This document shows, piece after piece, positions 16,246-26,252 of a stretch of 64,000 bases of DNA (its first letter is position 1; each line of letters begins with the position of its first letter). The position numbers and the translations under genes are program-made. The DNA is from Roseovarius dicentrarchi (GTDB lineage: Bacteria > Pseudomonadota > Alphaproteobacteria > Rhodobacterales > Rhodobacteraceae). The DNA is taken from the NCBI RefSeq assembly GCF_003316635.1, contig NZ_QNQP01000001.1, positions 1-64,000 on the forward strand, written 5' to 3'. The notes below the pieces were generated by a model. It made no database searches and had not been told where the DNA came from. It was given only the letters and a program-made list of their open reading frames with translations.

Positions 16246-16443
16246 TTACGCGCCCAGCGCCTTGGCCAGCCACACCATGAAAATGCCGCTGGCAAACGCC
16301 GCGAGGCCCAGCATCCGCCGGGCCTCGGGTGGCATGGCACGCAAAGCGGCCAGCATGTCTTCGACGATGTGCGGGGCCAGCGCATAAATCAGCCCCTCGA
16401 CAATCAGCACCAGCCCGAGGGCAAGCAAGCCAATCGCCAGCAT
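16246..16443 (-). CDS. DUF2065 small membrane protein
   Basis: A 65-residue protein with two hydrophobic helices (about 3-22 and 44-63) matching the YjeT/DUF2065 family. Its start overlaps the hflC stop (TAATG), so it is translationally coupled to hflC. Genes of this family commonly follow hflC in proteobacteria. The function is not known; a role with the HflKC membrane complex is suggested only by this position. Confidence 0.82.
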   Translation of the reverse strand: MLAIGLLALGLVLIVEGLIYALAPHIVEDMLAALRAMPPEARRMLGLAAFASGIFMVWLAKALGA

Positions 16444-17492
16444 TACTGCACCGCCGCGCCGTTGTCGTTTGCGCTGGCATCGTTTGCGCTGGCATCATTC
16501 GCTGCGTCGCTCTGAGCGCTGTCCGACGCAGGCGCGTCCTGCTGTGCTGCGCCTTCCGCGTCTTCGGAACCGGCAGGATCAGCTGCCTCCTCAGCGGCAT
16601 TCGCTGACACCGATGCGCCCGCAACGGGGCCACCTACGTCATTGAAATACTGAAAGAAGTCACTGTTCGGCGACATGACGATGGACGAATTGTTGCCTTG
16701 CAATGCGACGCGGTACGCATCCAGCGAGCGGTAGAATTCAAAGAATTCCGCATCCGCGCCGAACGCCTCGTTGAACACCGCGTTGCTGCGCGCGTCAGCC
16801 TCGCCTCGGGTGATTTCGGCCTGGCGGCGCGCGTCCGACACCAGCTCGACCTGGGTACGGTCGGCCTGGGCGCGCACGCGCTGCGCGGCCTCGTTACCGC
16901 GGGCGATCTCGTCTGCCGCCTCGCGCTCGCGCTCGGCCCGCATCCGGGCAAAGGTGGCGTCAAGGTTCTGGCTGGGCAGGTCCGTCCGCTTGAGCCGCAC
17001 ATCGACCACCTCGATGCCCAGCTCGCGCGCCTCGGTGATGGCCGCATTGCGGATGCGCAGCATCAGCGTGGCCCGGTCCGAGCTTAGGATATCGTTCGAG
17101 CTGACCGAACCCAGCACTTCGCGGGTCCGCGAGCGCAGGATCGAATCCAGACGGTTTTCGGCAAAGGGAATGCCACCGTCACCCACCGCCTCGCGGAAGC
17201 GGCGCACGTCGGAGATGCGGTAACGCGCGAAGGCATCGACCACCAGCCGGCGGTCGTCCAGCGGTGTGACTTCCAGCGGATCGACATCGCGGCTGAGGAT
17301 ACGGTCATCATAACGCACGACCTGCTGGATGAAGGGGATCTTGAAGCCAAGGCCCGGCTCTTCCTTCACGTCGATGATCTTGGAAAATTGCAGCACCAGC
17401 ACCTTTTCGCGCTCGTCCACGATGAACACCGACAGCAGGCCGATCACGGCTGCGACGGCGATAACCGGCAAGATATAAGCTGTTTTACGCAT
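16443..17492 (-). CDS. hflC: Protease modulator HflC
   Basis: HflC pairs with HflK in a large SPFH-domain ring that encloses the FtsH protease and limits its activity. The 349-residue product has one N-terminal membrane anchor (about 5-25), the SPFH domain (about 25-190) and a coiled-coil region rich in Glu, Arg and Ala (RAEREREAADEIARGNEA). After residue about 290 there is an Ala/Asp/Ser-rich tail ending in DASANDASAND, longer than in E. coli HflC and likely disordered. It starts two bases after the hflK stop. Confidence 0.93.
   Translation of the reverse strand: MRKTAYILPVIAVAAVIGLLSVFIVDEREKVLVLQFSKIIDVKEEPGLGFKIPFIQQVVRYDDRILSRDVDPLEVTPLDDRRLVVDAFARYRISDVRRFREAVGDGGIPFAENRLDSILRSRTREVLGSVSSNDILSSDRATLMLRIRNAAITEARELGIEVVDVRLKRTDLPSQNLDATFARMRAEREREAADEIARGNEAAQRVRAQADRTQVELVSDARRQAEITRGEADARSNAVFNEAFGADAEFFEFYRSLDAYRVALQGNNSSIVMSPNSDFFQYFNDVGGPVAGASVSANAAEEAADPAGSEDAEGAAQQDAPASDSAQSDAANDASANDASANDNGAAVQ
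16471..16500 (-). repeat. Tandem 15-bp repeat in the hflC tail
   Basis: Two adjacent copies of a 15-bp unit (GCGCTGGCATCGTTT and GCGCTGGCATCATTC on the plus strand) encode successive DASAN repeats in the disordered C-terminus of HflC. Copy number may vary by slippage. It does not touch the SPFH domain. Confidence 0.7.
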
Positions 17493-17494
17493 GA

Positions 17495-18664
17495 TTACTG
17501 ACCTTCCGAATTCTTGCGCAGCTCATTGAGCGGCAGGTAGGAAACGACGCCTTGGCCGCTGCCTGACTGGTCCTGATCGAGTATGACCTTGTCCATACCG
17601 CCCAGCACTTCTTCCATGGCTTCCAGATAGAGACGCTTGCGCGTCACCTCGGGGGCCTTTTCATATTCGCCCAGAACGGCGCTGAAGCGGCTGGCCTGAC
17701 CTTCGGCCTCGTTCACAACGCGGGCGCGGTAACCTTCGGCTTCCTCCAGTGTTTGCGCGGCCTGACCACGGGCTTCGGCCAATACGCGGGCGGCGTAGGC
17801 ATCCGCCTCTTTCTCCAGACGGTCGCGCTGCTGCTCGGCGGCCTGCACTTCGCGGAAGGCGTCAATCACCTGCAAGGGCGGGTCGGCCTTGTCGAAGTTG
17901 ACGCGCACAACGTTGATGCCGCTGTCGTAGCTGTCCAGTGTCAGCTGCACCAGATCCTCAAGCCGCTGGGCAATCGAGCCACGGTCGCGGTTCAGGATCG
18001 GGGCCAGTTGCGACTGGGCGATGATTTCGCGCATGGCCGATTCCGACACGGCGCGGATCGTGGCGCGCGGGTCGCGCAGGTTGAACAGGAACATGGCGGG
18101 ATCGTTGATGTTCCAGACCACCTGAAAGTCGATGTCGACGATATTCTCGTCGCCGGTCAACATCAGCCCGGCCTCGCTGCCACGCTCGCCCACGCCGATA
18201 TCTTCGTTCCGCTCGGATGTGACGGTGACCTTTTCGTAGGTGACAAAGGGCCAGGGCGCCAGATGCGGACCGGACCCTGTGGTGCGGTGATATTCGCCCA
18301 AGAACAGCTCGACGCCGCGCTCTTCGGGTTTGATGGTGTAGAAGCTGGCGTAAAGCCAAATGGCGATCAGGCCGAGCAGGCCCAGAATAACGGTGCCGCG
18401 CGTCAGGGCCGGTCCGCCGCTGCCGCCCTCGCCCGGCCCGCCGGTGCCGCCGGACCTGCCGCCACGGCCGCCCATCAGAACGCGCAGCTGGTCCTGGCCT
18501 TTTTTCACCAGTTCGTCGATTTCCGACCTCTGGCCGCCGCCCGGTCGGCGTCCGTCGCCGTTGCCGTTCTGGCCGCTGCCATTCTGGCCCCTGCCACCGT
18601 CGTTCCCCGAGCCGCCCCCAGAATTACCGCCGCCGCCCCATGGGCCGCCCGACTGTCCCGCCAT
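17495..18664 (-). CDS. hflK: FtsH protease activity modulator HflK
   Basis: Partner of HflC in the FtsH-regulating complex. The 389-residue protein starts with a long Gly/Asn/Gln-rich cytoplasmic segment (about 1-45 and 64-85), has one membrane helix at about 91-110 (TVILGLLGLIAIWLYASFYT), then the SPFH domain and a coiled coil with the EVQAAEQQRDRLEKEADAY type of sequence. Glycine-rich N-termini are normal for HflK. Start ATG 18664 has GAGGAT upstream and yields the typical MAGQSGGPWGGGG. Confidence 0.93.
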   Translation of the reverse strand: MAGQSGGPWGGGGNSGGGSGNDGGRGQNGSGQNGNGDGRRPGGGQRSEIDELVKKGQDQLRVLMGGRGGRSGGTGGPGEGGSGGPALTRGTVILGLLGLIAIWLYASFYTIKPEERGVELFLGEYHRTTGSGPHLAPWPFVTYEKVTVTSERNEDIGVGERGSEAGLMLTGDENIVDIDFQVVWNINDPAMFLFNLRDPRATIRAVSESAMREIIAQSQLAPILNRDRGSIAQRLEDLVQLTLDSYDSGINVVRVNFDKADPPLQVIDAFREVQAAEQQRDRLEKEADAYAARVLAEARGQAAQTLEEAEGYRARVVNEAEGQASRFSAVLGEYEKAPEVTRKRLYLEAMEEVLGGMDKVILDQDQSGSGQGVVSYLPLNELRKNSEGQ

Positions 18665-18775
18665 GTATATCAATCCTCTTAATGTCCCTGCCATCGCCGC
18701 CTGAAGCGCTGACCCGTTATAAACTGTATGGCCGGAGGGGAAATTCAACCCGCCCCGGCCCCGTATTGTTCCCGA

Positions 18776-20131
18776 TCAGCTGGTGCGCACCGGCGCGCGC
18801 ATCGTCACCAACTCCTCTGCCATTGTCGGATGGACCGCGCAAACGCGGTCAAAATCCTCTTTGGTGGCGCCCATCTTGACCGCGATGCCGACCATCTGGA
18901 TCATTTCGCCCGCGCCGGGCGCGACGATGTGACACCCCATGACGCGGCGGGTTTTCTGGCTGACCACCAGTTTCATCAACACGCGGTTGCTGCGTCCGGC
19001 AAACGCCTCTTTCATGGGTTTGAAGGAGGTGCAGTAAATCTCGACCGGCTCAATTTCGCGCGCGTCTTCCTCGCTCAGGCCGACGGTGCCGATTTCGGGC
19101 TGGGTGAAAATGGCCGTCGGGATCAGGTCGTGATCCACTGGCGTCGGGTTGCCGCCGAACACCGTTTCGACAAAGGCCATCCCCTCGCGGATCGCCACCG
19201 GCGTCAGGTTGACGCGGTCCGTCACGTCGCCAATGGCGTAGATCGACGGCACAGCGGTTTGCGAATATTCATTCACCTCAACCTGGCCGTAGCGGCCCAG
19301 TTGCACGCCCGTCTGCTCCAGCCCCAGACCCGCTGTGTTGGGGTTGCGGCCCGTGGCAAAGAACACCTTTTCAAACCATTTTTCGGTGCCTTTGGTGGAT
19401 TTCACCACGTATCCGCCACGCTCGGGCGTAATGTCCAGAATGTTGGTGCCCAGATGCAGATCAACGCCATTGTCGATCATCTCTTCGGAGACCAGTCCGC
19501 GCGCCTCCCCGTCAAAGCCGCGCAGGATCTGCTCACCGCGGTAGTATTGCGTCACATCCACGCCCAGCCCGTTCAGAATACAGGCAAATTCGCACGCGAT
19601 ATAGCCGCCGCCAACCACCAGAATACTGCGCGGCAACGTCTCCAGATCGAAGATGTCGTCGCTGACAATGCCATGCTCGGCGCCGGGCAGATCGGGGCGC
19701 ACAGGGGTGCCGCCGGCGGCGATCAGGATATGCTTGGCCGTGAACCGCTCGCCCGTGCTGAGCGTGACGGTATGCGCATCCGCCACCGTGGCGCGGGCGT
19801 CATAGGTGGAAACGTTGCTGTTTTTCAGCAGGTTGCGATAGACGCCTTCCAGCCGGTCCAGTTCGGTCGCCATGGTGCTGCGGAATTTGGGCCAGTCAAA
19901 CCCGCCGGCATGCACGGTCCAGCCATAAGATTGCGCGTCCTGCATCGCGCCGGGAAATTCGCTGGCATACACCATCAGCTTTTTCGGCACGCAGCCCCGG
20001 ATGACGCAGGTGCCGCCGTAGCGGCTTTGCTCGGCCAGTGCCACGCTGGCCCCGCCCTGGGCCGCAACGCGCGCCGCGCGTACCCCGCCCGAGCCGCCGC
20101 CGATCACGAATAGATCATAGTCGAAAGTCAT
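18776..20131 (-). CDS. gor: Glutathione-disulfide reductase
   Basis: Reduces oxidised glutathione with NADPH and FAD. The 451-residue protein has the FAD-binding GGGSGGVRAAR, the redox disulfide GGTCVIRGCVPKK (Cys42/Cys47), a second dinucleotide fold with VVGGGYIACEFA, and the C-terminal HPTMAEE that supplies the active-site His from the other subunit. It lies 39 bases downstream of rpiA, which provides sugar-phosphate flux linked to NADPH production, and upstream of hflK. Confidence 0.95.
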   Translation of the reverse strand: MTFDYDLFVIGGGSGGVRAARVAAQGGASVALAEQSRYGGTCVIRGCVPKKLMVYASEFPGAMQDAQSYGWTVHAGGFDWPKFRSTMATELDRLEGVYRNLLKNSNVSTYDARATVADAHTVTLSTGERFTAKHILIAAGGTPVRPDLPGAEHGIVSDDIFDLETLPRSILVVGGGYIACEFACILNGLGVDVTQYYRGEQILRGFDGEARGLVSEEMIDNGVDLHLGTNILDITPERGGYVVKSTKGTEKWFEKVFFATGRNPNTAGLGLEQTGVQLGRYGQVEVNEYSQTAVPSIYAIGDVTDRVNLTPVAIREGMAFVETVFGGNPTPVDHDLIPTAIFTQPEIGTVGLSEEDAREIEPVEIYCTSFKPMKEAFAGRSNRVLMKLVVSQKTRRVMGCHIVAPGAGEMIQMVGIAVKMGATKEDFDRVCAVHPTMAEELVTMRAPVRTS

Positions 20132-20170
20132 GTCTGCCTCTTGCCTGTCCTTGGGACCGATTACATTAAA

Positions 20171-20959
20171 TCAGTCTGTCATATCCTTGAAAAGATTATC
20201 CGTTTCCGCAAATTCCAACCGGTCGTGGTTCACTGTCCCTTCGTTGATGTCGCGCATCTCGACGCGGCCGTCACCGTGACCGATCACCACGATATCGCAG
20301 ATGTCGATAAACAGCCCGTTTTCCACGATGCCCGGTATCTGGTTCAGAACCATCGCCACCTGCCGCGCATTGCCGATCCGGTCCAGATGCAGATCCAGGA
20401 TGTGATTGCCCTCATCCGTGACAAAGGCATGATCGCCGTTCATGCGCAGCGTCACGTCACGGCCCATGACATCCAGCGACACCAGCAATTCCTCGATCAG
20501 AGCGCGCGTGGTCTGCCAGCCGAAGGGGATCACCTCCACCGGCAAGGGAAAGGCGCCCAGCGTGCCCACCTCCTTGGCCGCATCGGTGATGACGATCATC
20601 TGGTCGCTGGCCGTCGCCACGATTTTTTCCTGCAACAATGCGCCGCCACCGCCCTTGATCAGGTTCAGCTCGGAATCGAATTCGTCCGCGCCGTCGATGG
20701 TCAGGTCCAGCCACTTTGCCTCGTCCAGGCTGATCACGTCGATGCCGACCTCGCGCGCCAGATCGGCGGTGCGGGTCGATGTGGGGACGCCACGGATCTT
20801 CAGCCCGTTGTTGCGCACCAGATCGCCCAGACAGCGCACCATCCAGGCGGCGGTCGATCCGGTGCCCAGCCCGACACGCATGCCGTCTTCGACATAGTCG
20901 ACGGCGCGTTTGGCGGCGACAAACTTGGCCTTGTCGATGGGTGACAATTCTCCGGTCAT
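20171..20959 (-). CDS. rpiA: Ribose-5-phosphate isomerase A
   Basis: Interconverts ribose 5-phosphate and ribulose 5-phosphate in the pentose phosphate pathway. The 262-residue product has the phosphate-binding GLGTGSTA near residue 30, the active-site DGADEFD near 90 and KGGGGALLQEKI with the catalytic Glu. It is about 40 residues longer than E. coli RpiA at the C-terminus, which seems normal in this order. First gene of the rpiA-gor run; its start faces the divergent binding-protein gene at 21129. Confidence 0.94.
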   Translation of the reverse strand: MTGELSPIDKAKFVAAKRAVDYVEDGMRVGLGTGSTAAWMVRCLGDLVRNNGLKIRGVPTSTRTADLAREVGIDVISLDEAKWLDLTIDGADEFDSELNLIKGGGGALLQEKIVATASDQMIVITDAAKEVGTLGAFPLPVEVIPFGWQTTRALIEELLVSLDVMGRDVTLRMNGDHAFVTDEGNHILDLHLDRIGNARQVAMVLNQIPGIVENGLFIDICDIVVIGHGDGRVEMRDINEGTVNHDRLEFAETDNLFKDMTD

Positions 20960-21128
20960 GGCAGTGCTCCGTAGTGTTTTGCGTGGTTATAGGGAAGATG
21001 GCGCCAAGGTGCGAGAGGCAATGGCGCGCATAAGGCGCGTCCGGTTTGCGTTCTGCGCCGCATTGCAGGACTAATGGAACAGCAGGCGCGCGAATCCCGC
21101 GCACCCGCAACGCCGGGAGACATCATTC

Positions 21129-22817
21129 ATGCGCCACCGCCCCAGATCCGAACGCTCCTTGCCAAACTGGCTGCGCCGCGAGGCCGCACGCATCACAGGC
21201 GGGCCGGACGATGCGGCGCGGCGCGAATTTCTGGCGCAGGCAACCGCGTTCGGCGCCAGTGTCGGTGCGGCATACGCCCTGCTGGGCCTGCCCGCCCCCG
21301 CAACGGCACAGGAAACGGCCCCCGACGCCGGCCCGCCCGGCCTGCACGCGGGGCAGCTGCGCATCCAGATGACGGTGCGCGCCTTGGGCGATCCGCGCAG
21401 CTACGAATGGTTTCAGGCTGCAAATGTCAGCCGCGGCTGGCTGGAATACCTTGTCAGCTATGAAAATGACGGCACCTTTCGGCCCCGGCTGCTGAAGGGC
21501 TGGCAGATCAGCGATGACGCCGCGCTGTATACCCTGTACGTGCGCCCGGATGTGACATGGAATGACGGCACGCCCTTCACCGCCGCCGATGTGGCGCGCA
21601 ACATCACGCGCTGGTGCGACCGCACGGTGCCGGGCAACACGATGGCAACCCGCTTTGCCGTGCTGATCGACCCCGAAACCAGCCGCGCGATCGAGGGGGC
21701 GATCCGCGTGACGGATCCGCACACCGTGACGCTGGCCCTGCCCCGGCCCGATATTTCGCTGATCGCGGGCATGGCCGATTATCCCGCCGCGATCGTGCCC
21801 GAAGGGTTCGACCCCGATACGATGCTGGAAAATCCCGTCGGAACAGGGCCATACCTGCCCGAAGCGGTCGTGCCGGGCAGTCATGCCGTGCTGGTGCGCA
21901 ACGACGCGCATACATGGTGGAATGCAGGCCATGGCGCGTGGATGGAGCGGATCGAATTCATCGACACCGGCACCGATCCCGCCACCGCCTATGCCGCCGC
22001 GCTGGCCGATGAAATTGACATGACCCACACGGTCGAGGGCAGTTATACCGCCGCCTTTGACCAGCTGGAGGGGTGGCGCGCGCATGACATCCACACAGCC
22101 GCAACCGTCACCATCCGCGCCAACCAGCTGGCCGAAATAGATGGCCGCCGCCCCTATTCCGACATCCGCGTGCGCCGCGCGCTGCAACTGGCGATGAGCA
22201 ACGATATCCTGCTGGAGCTGGGCCATGGCAACCGCGGCGTCGTGGCGGAAAATCACCACGTCTCGCCGCTGCACCCGGCCTATGCGCCGATGCCCGCGCC
22301 CGTCTACGACCCGATGCAGGCCCGGCAACTGATGATACAGGCCGGCATGCTGGAATTTGAACACGAGCTGATTTCAATCGACGACAGCTGGCGGCGCAGC
22401 ACCGCAGACGCCGCCGCCGCCCTGCTGGCCGATGCGGGCCTGCGGGTGCGCCGCACCATCCTGCCCAGCCCGCGCTATTTCGAGGGGTGGAACACCTTTG
22501 CCTTCAGCACGACCGATTGGGGCCACCGCCCGCTGGCGGTGCAGACCTATGCGCTGGCCTATCGCTCGGGCGAGCCGTGGAATGAATTCGGCTGGTCCAA
22601 TCCCGAGTTCGACACCTTGCTGCAAGAGGCGCTGGCAACGCTTGATATCGACGCGCGCCGCCAGATCATGGCCCGGCTGGAGGCATTGGTGCGCGCCGAT
22701 GCGGTAACGGTGCAGCCCTATTGGCGCACCTTGCGCAACCACACCCGCACAGGGCTGCGCGGCGGCGGGCATCATATCGGCTTTGAAATCCGCCCGGCTG
22801 AATTGCGCTGGACCTGA
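21129..22817 (+). CDS. Orphan family-5 peptide/substrate-binding protein
   Basis: A 562-residue periplasmic protein of the SBP_bac_5 family (oligopeptide, dipeptide, nickel and related ligands). The N-terminus carries a likely twin-arginine signal (AARREFLAQATAFGASVGAAYALL, followed by a PATAQ-type cleavage site), suggesting export in folded form. The body shows the family pattern RDPRSYEW-like start, PDVTWNDGTPFTAADV, ENPVGTGPYL and DIRVRRALQLAMSND. No ABC permease or ATPase gene is adjacent, so its partner transporter is elsewhere or it acts in sensing. Ligand unknown. Confidence 0.85.
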   Translation: MRHRPRSERSLPNWLRREAARITGGPDDAARREFLAQATAFGASVGAAYALLGLPAPATAQETAPDAGPPGLHAGQLRIQMTVRALGDPRSYEWFQAANVSRGWLEYLVSYENDGTFRPRLLKGWQISDDAALYTLYVRPDVTWNDGTPFTAADVARNITRWCDRTVPGNTMATRFAVLIDPETSRAIEGAIRVTDPHTVTLALPRPDISLIAGMADYPAAIVPEGFDPDTMLENPVGTGPYLPEAVVPGSHAVLVRNDAHTWWNAGHGAWMERIEFIDTGTDPATAYAAALADEIDMTHTVEGSYTAAFDQLEGWRAHDIHTAATVTIRANQLAEIDGRRPYSDIRVRRALQLAMSNDILLELGHGNRGVVAENHHVSPLHPAYAPMPAPVYDPMQARQLMIQAGMLEFEHELISIDDSWRRSTADAAAALLADAGLRVRRTILPSPRYFEGWNTFAFSTTDWGHRPLAVQTYALAYRSGEPWNEFGWSNPEFDTLLQEALATLDIDARRQIMARLEALVRADAVTVQPYWRTLRNHTRTGLRGGGHHIGFEIRPAELRWT

Positions 22818-22868
22818 CAGAACGGCGGGCGTAAGCCGCCCTGATACACTGCGGCGAAAGGCCCCGAC

Positions 22869-24095
22869 ATGCGCAAACCCATCGCCACGTTGCCAATCCC
22901 CGAATTTGTCATCCTGCTGGCGATGATGGTGTCGACCACCGCATTATCCACGGACATCATGCTGCCTGCGCTGGATGTGATCGGCCATGATCTGGGCGTG
23001 GACGATCCCAATTCAGTGCAGTTGATCGTGTCGGCGCTGTTTCTGGGGTTTGCCGTGGGGCAGGCGCTGGCCGGGCCGCTGTCGGACAGTTTCGGACGCA
23101 AGCCGGTGATCTATGCGGGCTATGCCGTCTTTACCGTCGGCTGCCTGATGTCGCTGCTGGCCGCCAGCTGGGAGGTGATGATCGCGGGCCGCGTCCTGCA
23201 GGGCTTTGGCGCCGCAGCGCCGCGCATCGTGACCATGGCGCTGGTGCGCGACGGGTACGAGGGGCGCGCCATGGCGCGGATCATGTCCATCGTGATGGCG
23301 GTCTTTATCCTTGTCCCGACCATCGCACCCGCGCTGGGACAGGTCGTGATCTGGCTCAGCGGCTGGCGGGCCACGTTTGTCGTGCTGATCGCGCTGGGCC
23401 TTGGCGCCGCTGCGTGGTTCGCCTTGCGCCAGCCTGAAACGCTGGCACCGCACATGCGCCGCCCCTTTTCCGCCCGCAGCATCGGCGCGGGCCTGCGCGA
23501 GATCATGGCCAGCCGCGTGGCGGTCGGGCATACGGTGGCGCTGGGGCTGATCTTTGGTGTTTTCATGAGCTATCTCAGCACCGCGCAGCAGATATTTCAG
23601 GTGGCCTACAGCACCGGCGCGCTTTTTGCGCTGTATTTCGGCATGGCGGCGCTGTCGATCGGCGGCGCATCGGTGGCCAATTCGCTGCTGGTGATGCGGC
23701 TGGGTATGCGGCGCCTGACGCGACTGGCGCTGATCGCGCTGGCGGGGCTGTCCTTTGTGTTCCTGATCCCTGCTAGCTTCTGGGATGGTACGCCGCCGCT
23801 GGCGCTGTTCATGGCGTGGCTGATGGCCTCGTTTTTCTGCGTCGGCATCCTGTTTGGCAACCTGACATCCATCGCGATGGAGCCTCTGGGCCACATCGCC
23901 GGCCTTGCCGCCGCGCTGATCGGATCGCTGTCAAACGTGATCGCGCTGCCGATTTCGATCTATATCGGCCATCATTTCAACGGCACCGTGATCCCGCTGG
24001 TGCTGGGATTTGGCGTCATGGGCATCCTGGCGCTGCTGACCGTGATCTGGGCCGGGCGCAGCAGCCCTACACCCAGCCCGCAAACTGGTGCATAA
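22869..24095 (+). CDS. Bcr/CflA-type MFS drug efflux transporter
   Basis: A 408-residue inner-membrane antiporter with twelve predicted helices. It has the TM1 sequence [17 protein letters not shown], the loop motif [14 protein letters not shown] (motif A of the major facilitator superfamily) and [14 protein letters not shown] (motif C-like), typical for the Bcr/CflA drug:proton group. Real substrates cannot be told from sequence. It follows the binding-protein gene by about 50 bases and may share its transcript; serS follows 47 bases later. Confidence 0.88.
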   Translation: MRKPIATLPIPEFVILLAMMVSTTALSTDIMLPALDVIGHDLGVDDPNSVQLIVSALFLGFAVGQALAGPLSDSFGRKPVIYAGYAVFTVGCLMSLLAASWEVMIAGRVLQGFGAAAPRIVTMALVRDGYEGRAMARIMSIVMAVFILVPTIAPALGQVVIWLSGWRATFVVLIALGLGAAAWFALRQPETLAPHMRRPFSARSIGAGLREIMASRVAVGHTVALGLIFGVFMSYLSTAQQIFQVAYSTGALFALYFGMAALSIGGASVANSLLVMRLGMRRLTRLALIALAGLSFVFLIPASFWDGTPPLALFMAWLMASFFCVGILFGNLTSIAMEPLGHIAGLAAALIGSLSNVIALPISIYIGHHFNGTVIPLVLGFGVMGILALLTVIWAGRSSPTPSPQTGA

Positions 24096-24142
24096 CAGCG
24101 GCCAAACGAACCCGAGTCACCTGCCCCACAAGGACACCTGCC

Positions 24143-25435
24143 ATGCATGACATCCGCGCGATCCGCGACAACCCCGCCGCCTTTGACGCAGCCCTGACGC
24201 GGCGCGGCGATGCGCCCGCCGCAGCCACCATTCTGGCACTGGACGAGGCGCGCCGCGCCCGCATTTCCGCAGCAGAAGCCGCGCAAGCCGAGCAGAACAA
24301 GGCCTCCAAGGATGTGGGCGCCGCCAAGGCCGCCGGCGATGACGCCGAATTTGAACGCCTGCGCGCGCTGGTCGGCGAAAAGAAGGCGGAAATTGCCGCC
24401 ATGACAGCCGATGCCAAGGCGCTGGATGCCCAGCTGACCGATATGTTGCTGGGCCTGCCCAACCTGCCGATGGATGACGTGCCCGACGGCGCCGATGAAG
24501 CCGATAACGTCGAGATCCGCCGCTGGGGCACGCCCGCCAGCTATGATTTCGCACCCAAGGAGCATTACGAGATCGCCGGCGTCATCCCCGGCATGGATTT
24601 CGAGGCCGGCGCAAAACTCAGCGGCACGCGCTTTGTCGTGCTGTCGGGCGCGGTGGCGCGCATCCACCGGGCGCTGGCGCAGTTCATGCTGGACACGCAT
24701 GTGGACGAAAATGGCCTGCAAGAGACGTGGACGCCCGTGCTGGTCCGCGAGGAAATGATGATCGGCACCGGGCAACTGCCGAAATTCGGCGAAGACAGTT
24801 ATCAGACCACCGATGGCTGGTGGCTGGTGCCGACCGCCGAGGTGCCGGTGACGAACCTGATCAACGGCGACGTGATCGACCAGTCCACCCTGCCCCGCCG
24901 CCATGTGGCGCATACCCAATGCTTCCGCTCCGAGGCAGGCTCGGCGGGCCGCGACACATCGGGCATGCTGCGCCAGCACCAGTTTGAAAAGGTCGAGATG
25001 GTGTCGATCACCCATCCCGATGACAGCCGGACCGAGCTGGACCGCATGACCGCCTGCGCCGAGGGTATCCTGGAAAAGCTGGGCATGCCCTACCGTACAA
25101 TCGTCCTTTGCACCGGCGACATGGGCTTTGGCGCGCGGCGCACCCATGACATCGAAGTGTGGCTGCCGGGACAGGATACCTACCGCGAGATATCGTCAGT
25201 GTCGGTCTGCGGCGATTTTCAGGCGCGGCGGATGAATGCACGGTTCAAGCCGTCCGATGGCGGCAAGCCGCAATTCGTCCACACGCTGAACGGCTCGGGG
25301 CTGGCGGTCGGGCGCTGCCTGATCGCGGTGCTGGAGAACGGCCAGCAGGCGGACGGCGCCGTGCGCCTGCCCGAGGTGCTGCACCCCTATCTGGGCGGCA
25401 AGACCATGCTGAGCGCAGAGGGCAAGCTGGTCTGA
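24143..25435 (+). CDS. serS: Seryl-tRNA synthetase
   Basis: Charges tRNA-Ser with serine. The 430-residue product begins with the antiparallel coiled-coil arm (about 25-100, rich in Ala, Glu and Lys) that grips the long variable arm of the tRNA. The class-II motifs follow: [21 protein letters not shown] (motif 2 region) and [20 protein letters not shown] (motif 3). Start ATG 24143 has AAGGA upstream and matches the expected [11 protein letters not shown]; a longer open frame runs through the MFS gene and is not real. Confidence 0.95.
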   Translation: MHDIRAIRDNPAAFDAALTRRGDAPAAATILALDEARRARISAAEAAQAEQNKASKDVGAAKAAGDDAEFERLRALVGEKKAEIAAMTADAKALDAQLTDMLLGLPNLPMDDVPDGADEADNVEIRRWGTPASYDFAPKEHYEIAGVIPGMDFEAGAKLSGTRFVVLSGAVARIHRALAQFMLDTHVDENGLQETWTPVLVREEMMIGTGQLPKFGEDSYQTTDGWWLVPTAEVPVTNLINGDVIDQSTLPRRHVAHTQCFRSEAGSAGRDTSGMLRQHQFEKVEMVSITHPDDSRTELDRMTACAEGILEKLGMPYRTIVLCTGDMGFGARRTHDIEVWLPGQDTYREISSVSVCGDFQARRMNARFKPSDGGKPQFVHTLNGSGLAVGRCLIAVLENGQQADGAVRLPEVLHPYLGGKTMLSAEGKLV

Positions 25436-25521
25436 GGTCCGGCAATCGCTTGATCCTTGCGGCAGGCCGCTAGTTTGTCATCCAAATCCCGACGCGCCCG
25501 CCGCCAACCAAGGATACTGTC

Positions 25522-26235
25522 ATGCCTATCATGCCCATACTCGTGCTGATTGCCACCATCGCCTTTGCCCTGTCGCCGCTACTGGCGCCGGGGTTCGGCG
25601 GCTTTGACGCGAACCAGTTTCCGGTGCCGCAGGTGGATCCGCCTGTGCAGCCCGCAGGCTATGCGTTTGGCATCTGGGGGCTGATCTATCTGTGGCTGAT
25701 CATTGGCGCGGCTTATGGGCTGTGGAAAAAAGCGCATGACCCAAAATGGGCGCCCATGCGGCTGCCGTTGATCCTGTCGCTCGGCGTTGGCGCGACATGG
25801 TTGCCCATCGCGCAAACCAGCGCGGTCTGGGCGACAATCCTGATCTGGGTGATGTTGGCCTTTGCCGTGTTCGCAGTGCTGCGCAGCCCTACGGGCGTTG
25901 GGCGGACGGCGTGGCTGGGCCGCGCGCCCGTCGCGCTTTATGCCGGGTGGCTCACGGCGGCATCGTCAGTGTCGCTGGGACTGATGGCCGCGGGGTATGA
26001 CATCATGGGACAGGTGCCCGCCGCGATTTTGGCGCTGCTTCTGGCGTTGGTTCTGGCCGTATCGGTTGCGCGCAGGCGCCCCGATGCGTTTGGCTATCTG
26101 GCCGGAGTGATCTGGGCATTGGCCGCCGTATGTGTGCAAAACTGGCAAGGCGGCGCAACGTCGGTGCTGATCACCGCCGCCATCGGCGCCGGCCTGCTGG
26201 CCGCCCTTGCCATCCATAACAAAAAACGCGCCTGA
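25522..26235 (+). CDS. TspO/MBR-like multi-pass membrane protein
   Basis: A 237-residue protein with about seven hydrophobic segments. The N-terminal part contains VQPAGYAFGIWGLIYLWLIIG, which recalls the tryptophan-rich TspO/MBR family but in a longer form. TspO proteins bind tetrapyrroles or sterol-like ligands and modulate pigment genes in Rhodobacter; whether this distant relative does so is unknown. It is convergent with der, with paired palindromes between them. Confidence in the coding call is high, in the family call moderate. Confidence 0.65.
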   Translation: MPIMPILVLIATIAFALSPLLAPGFGGFDANQFPVPQVDPPVQPAGYAFGIWGLIYLWLIIGAAYGLWKKAHDPKWAPMRLPLILSLGVGATWLPIAQTSAVWATILIWVMLAFAVFAVLRSPTGVGRTAWLGRAPVALYAGWLTAASSVSLGLMAAGYDIMGQVPAAILALLLALVLAVSVARRRPDAFGYLAGVIWALAAVCVQNWQGGATSVLITAAIGAGLLAALAIHNKKRA

Positions 26236-26252
26236 CCCCGCTACGGCGCGCC

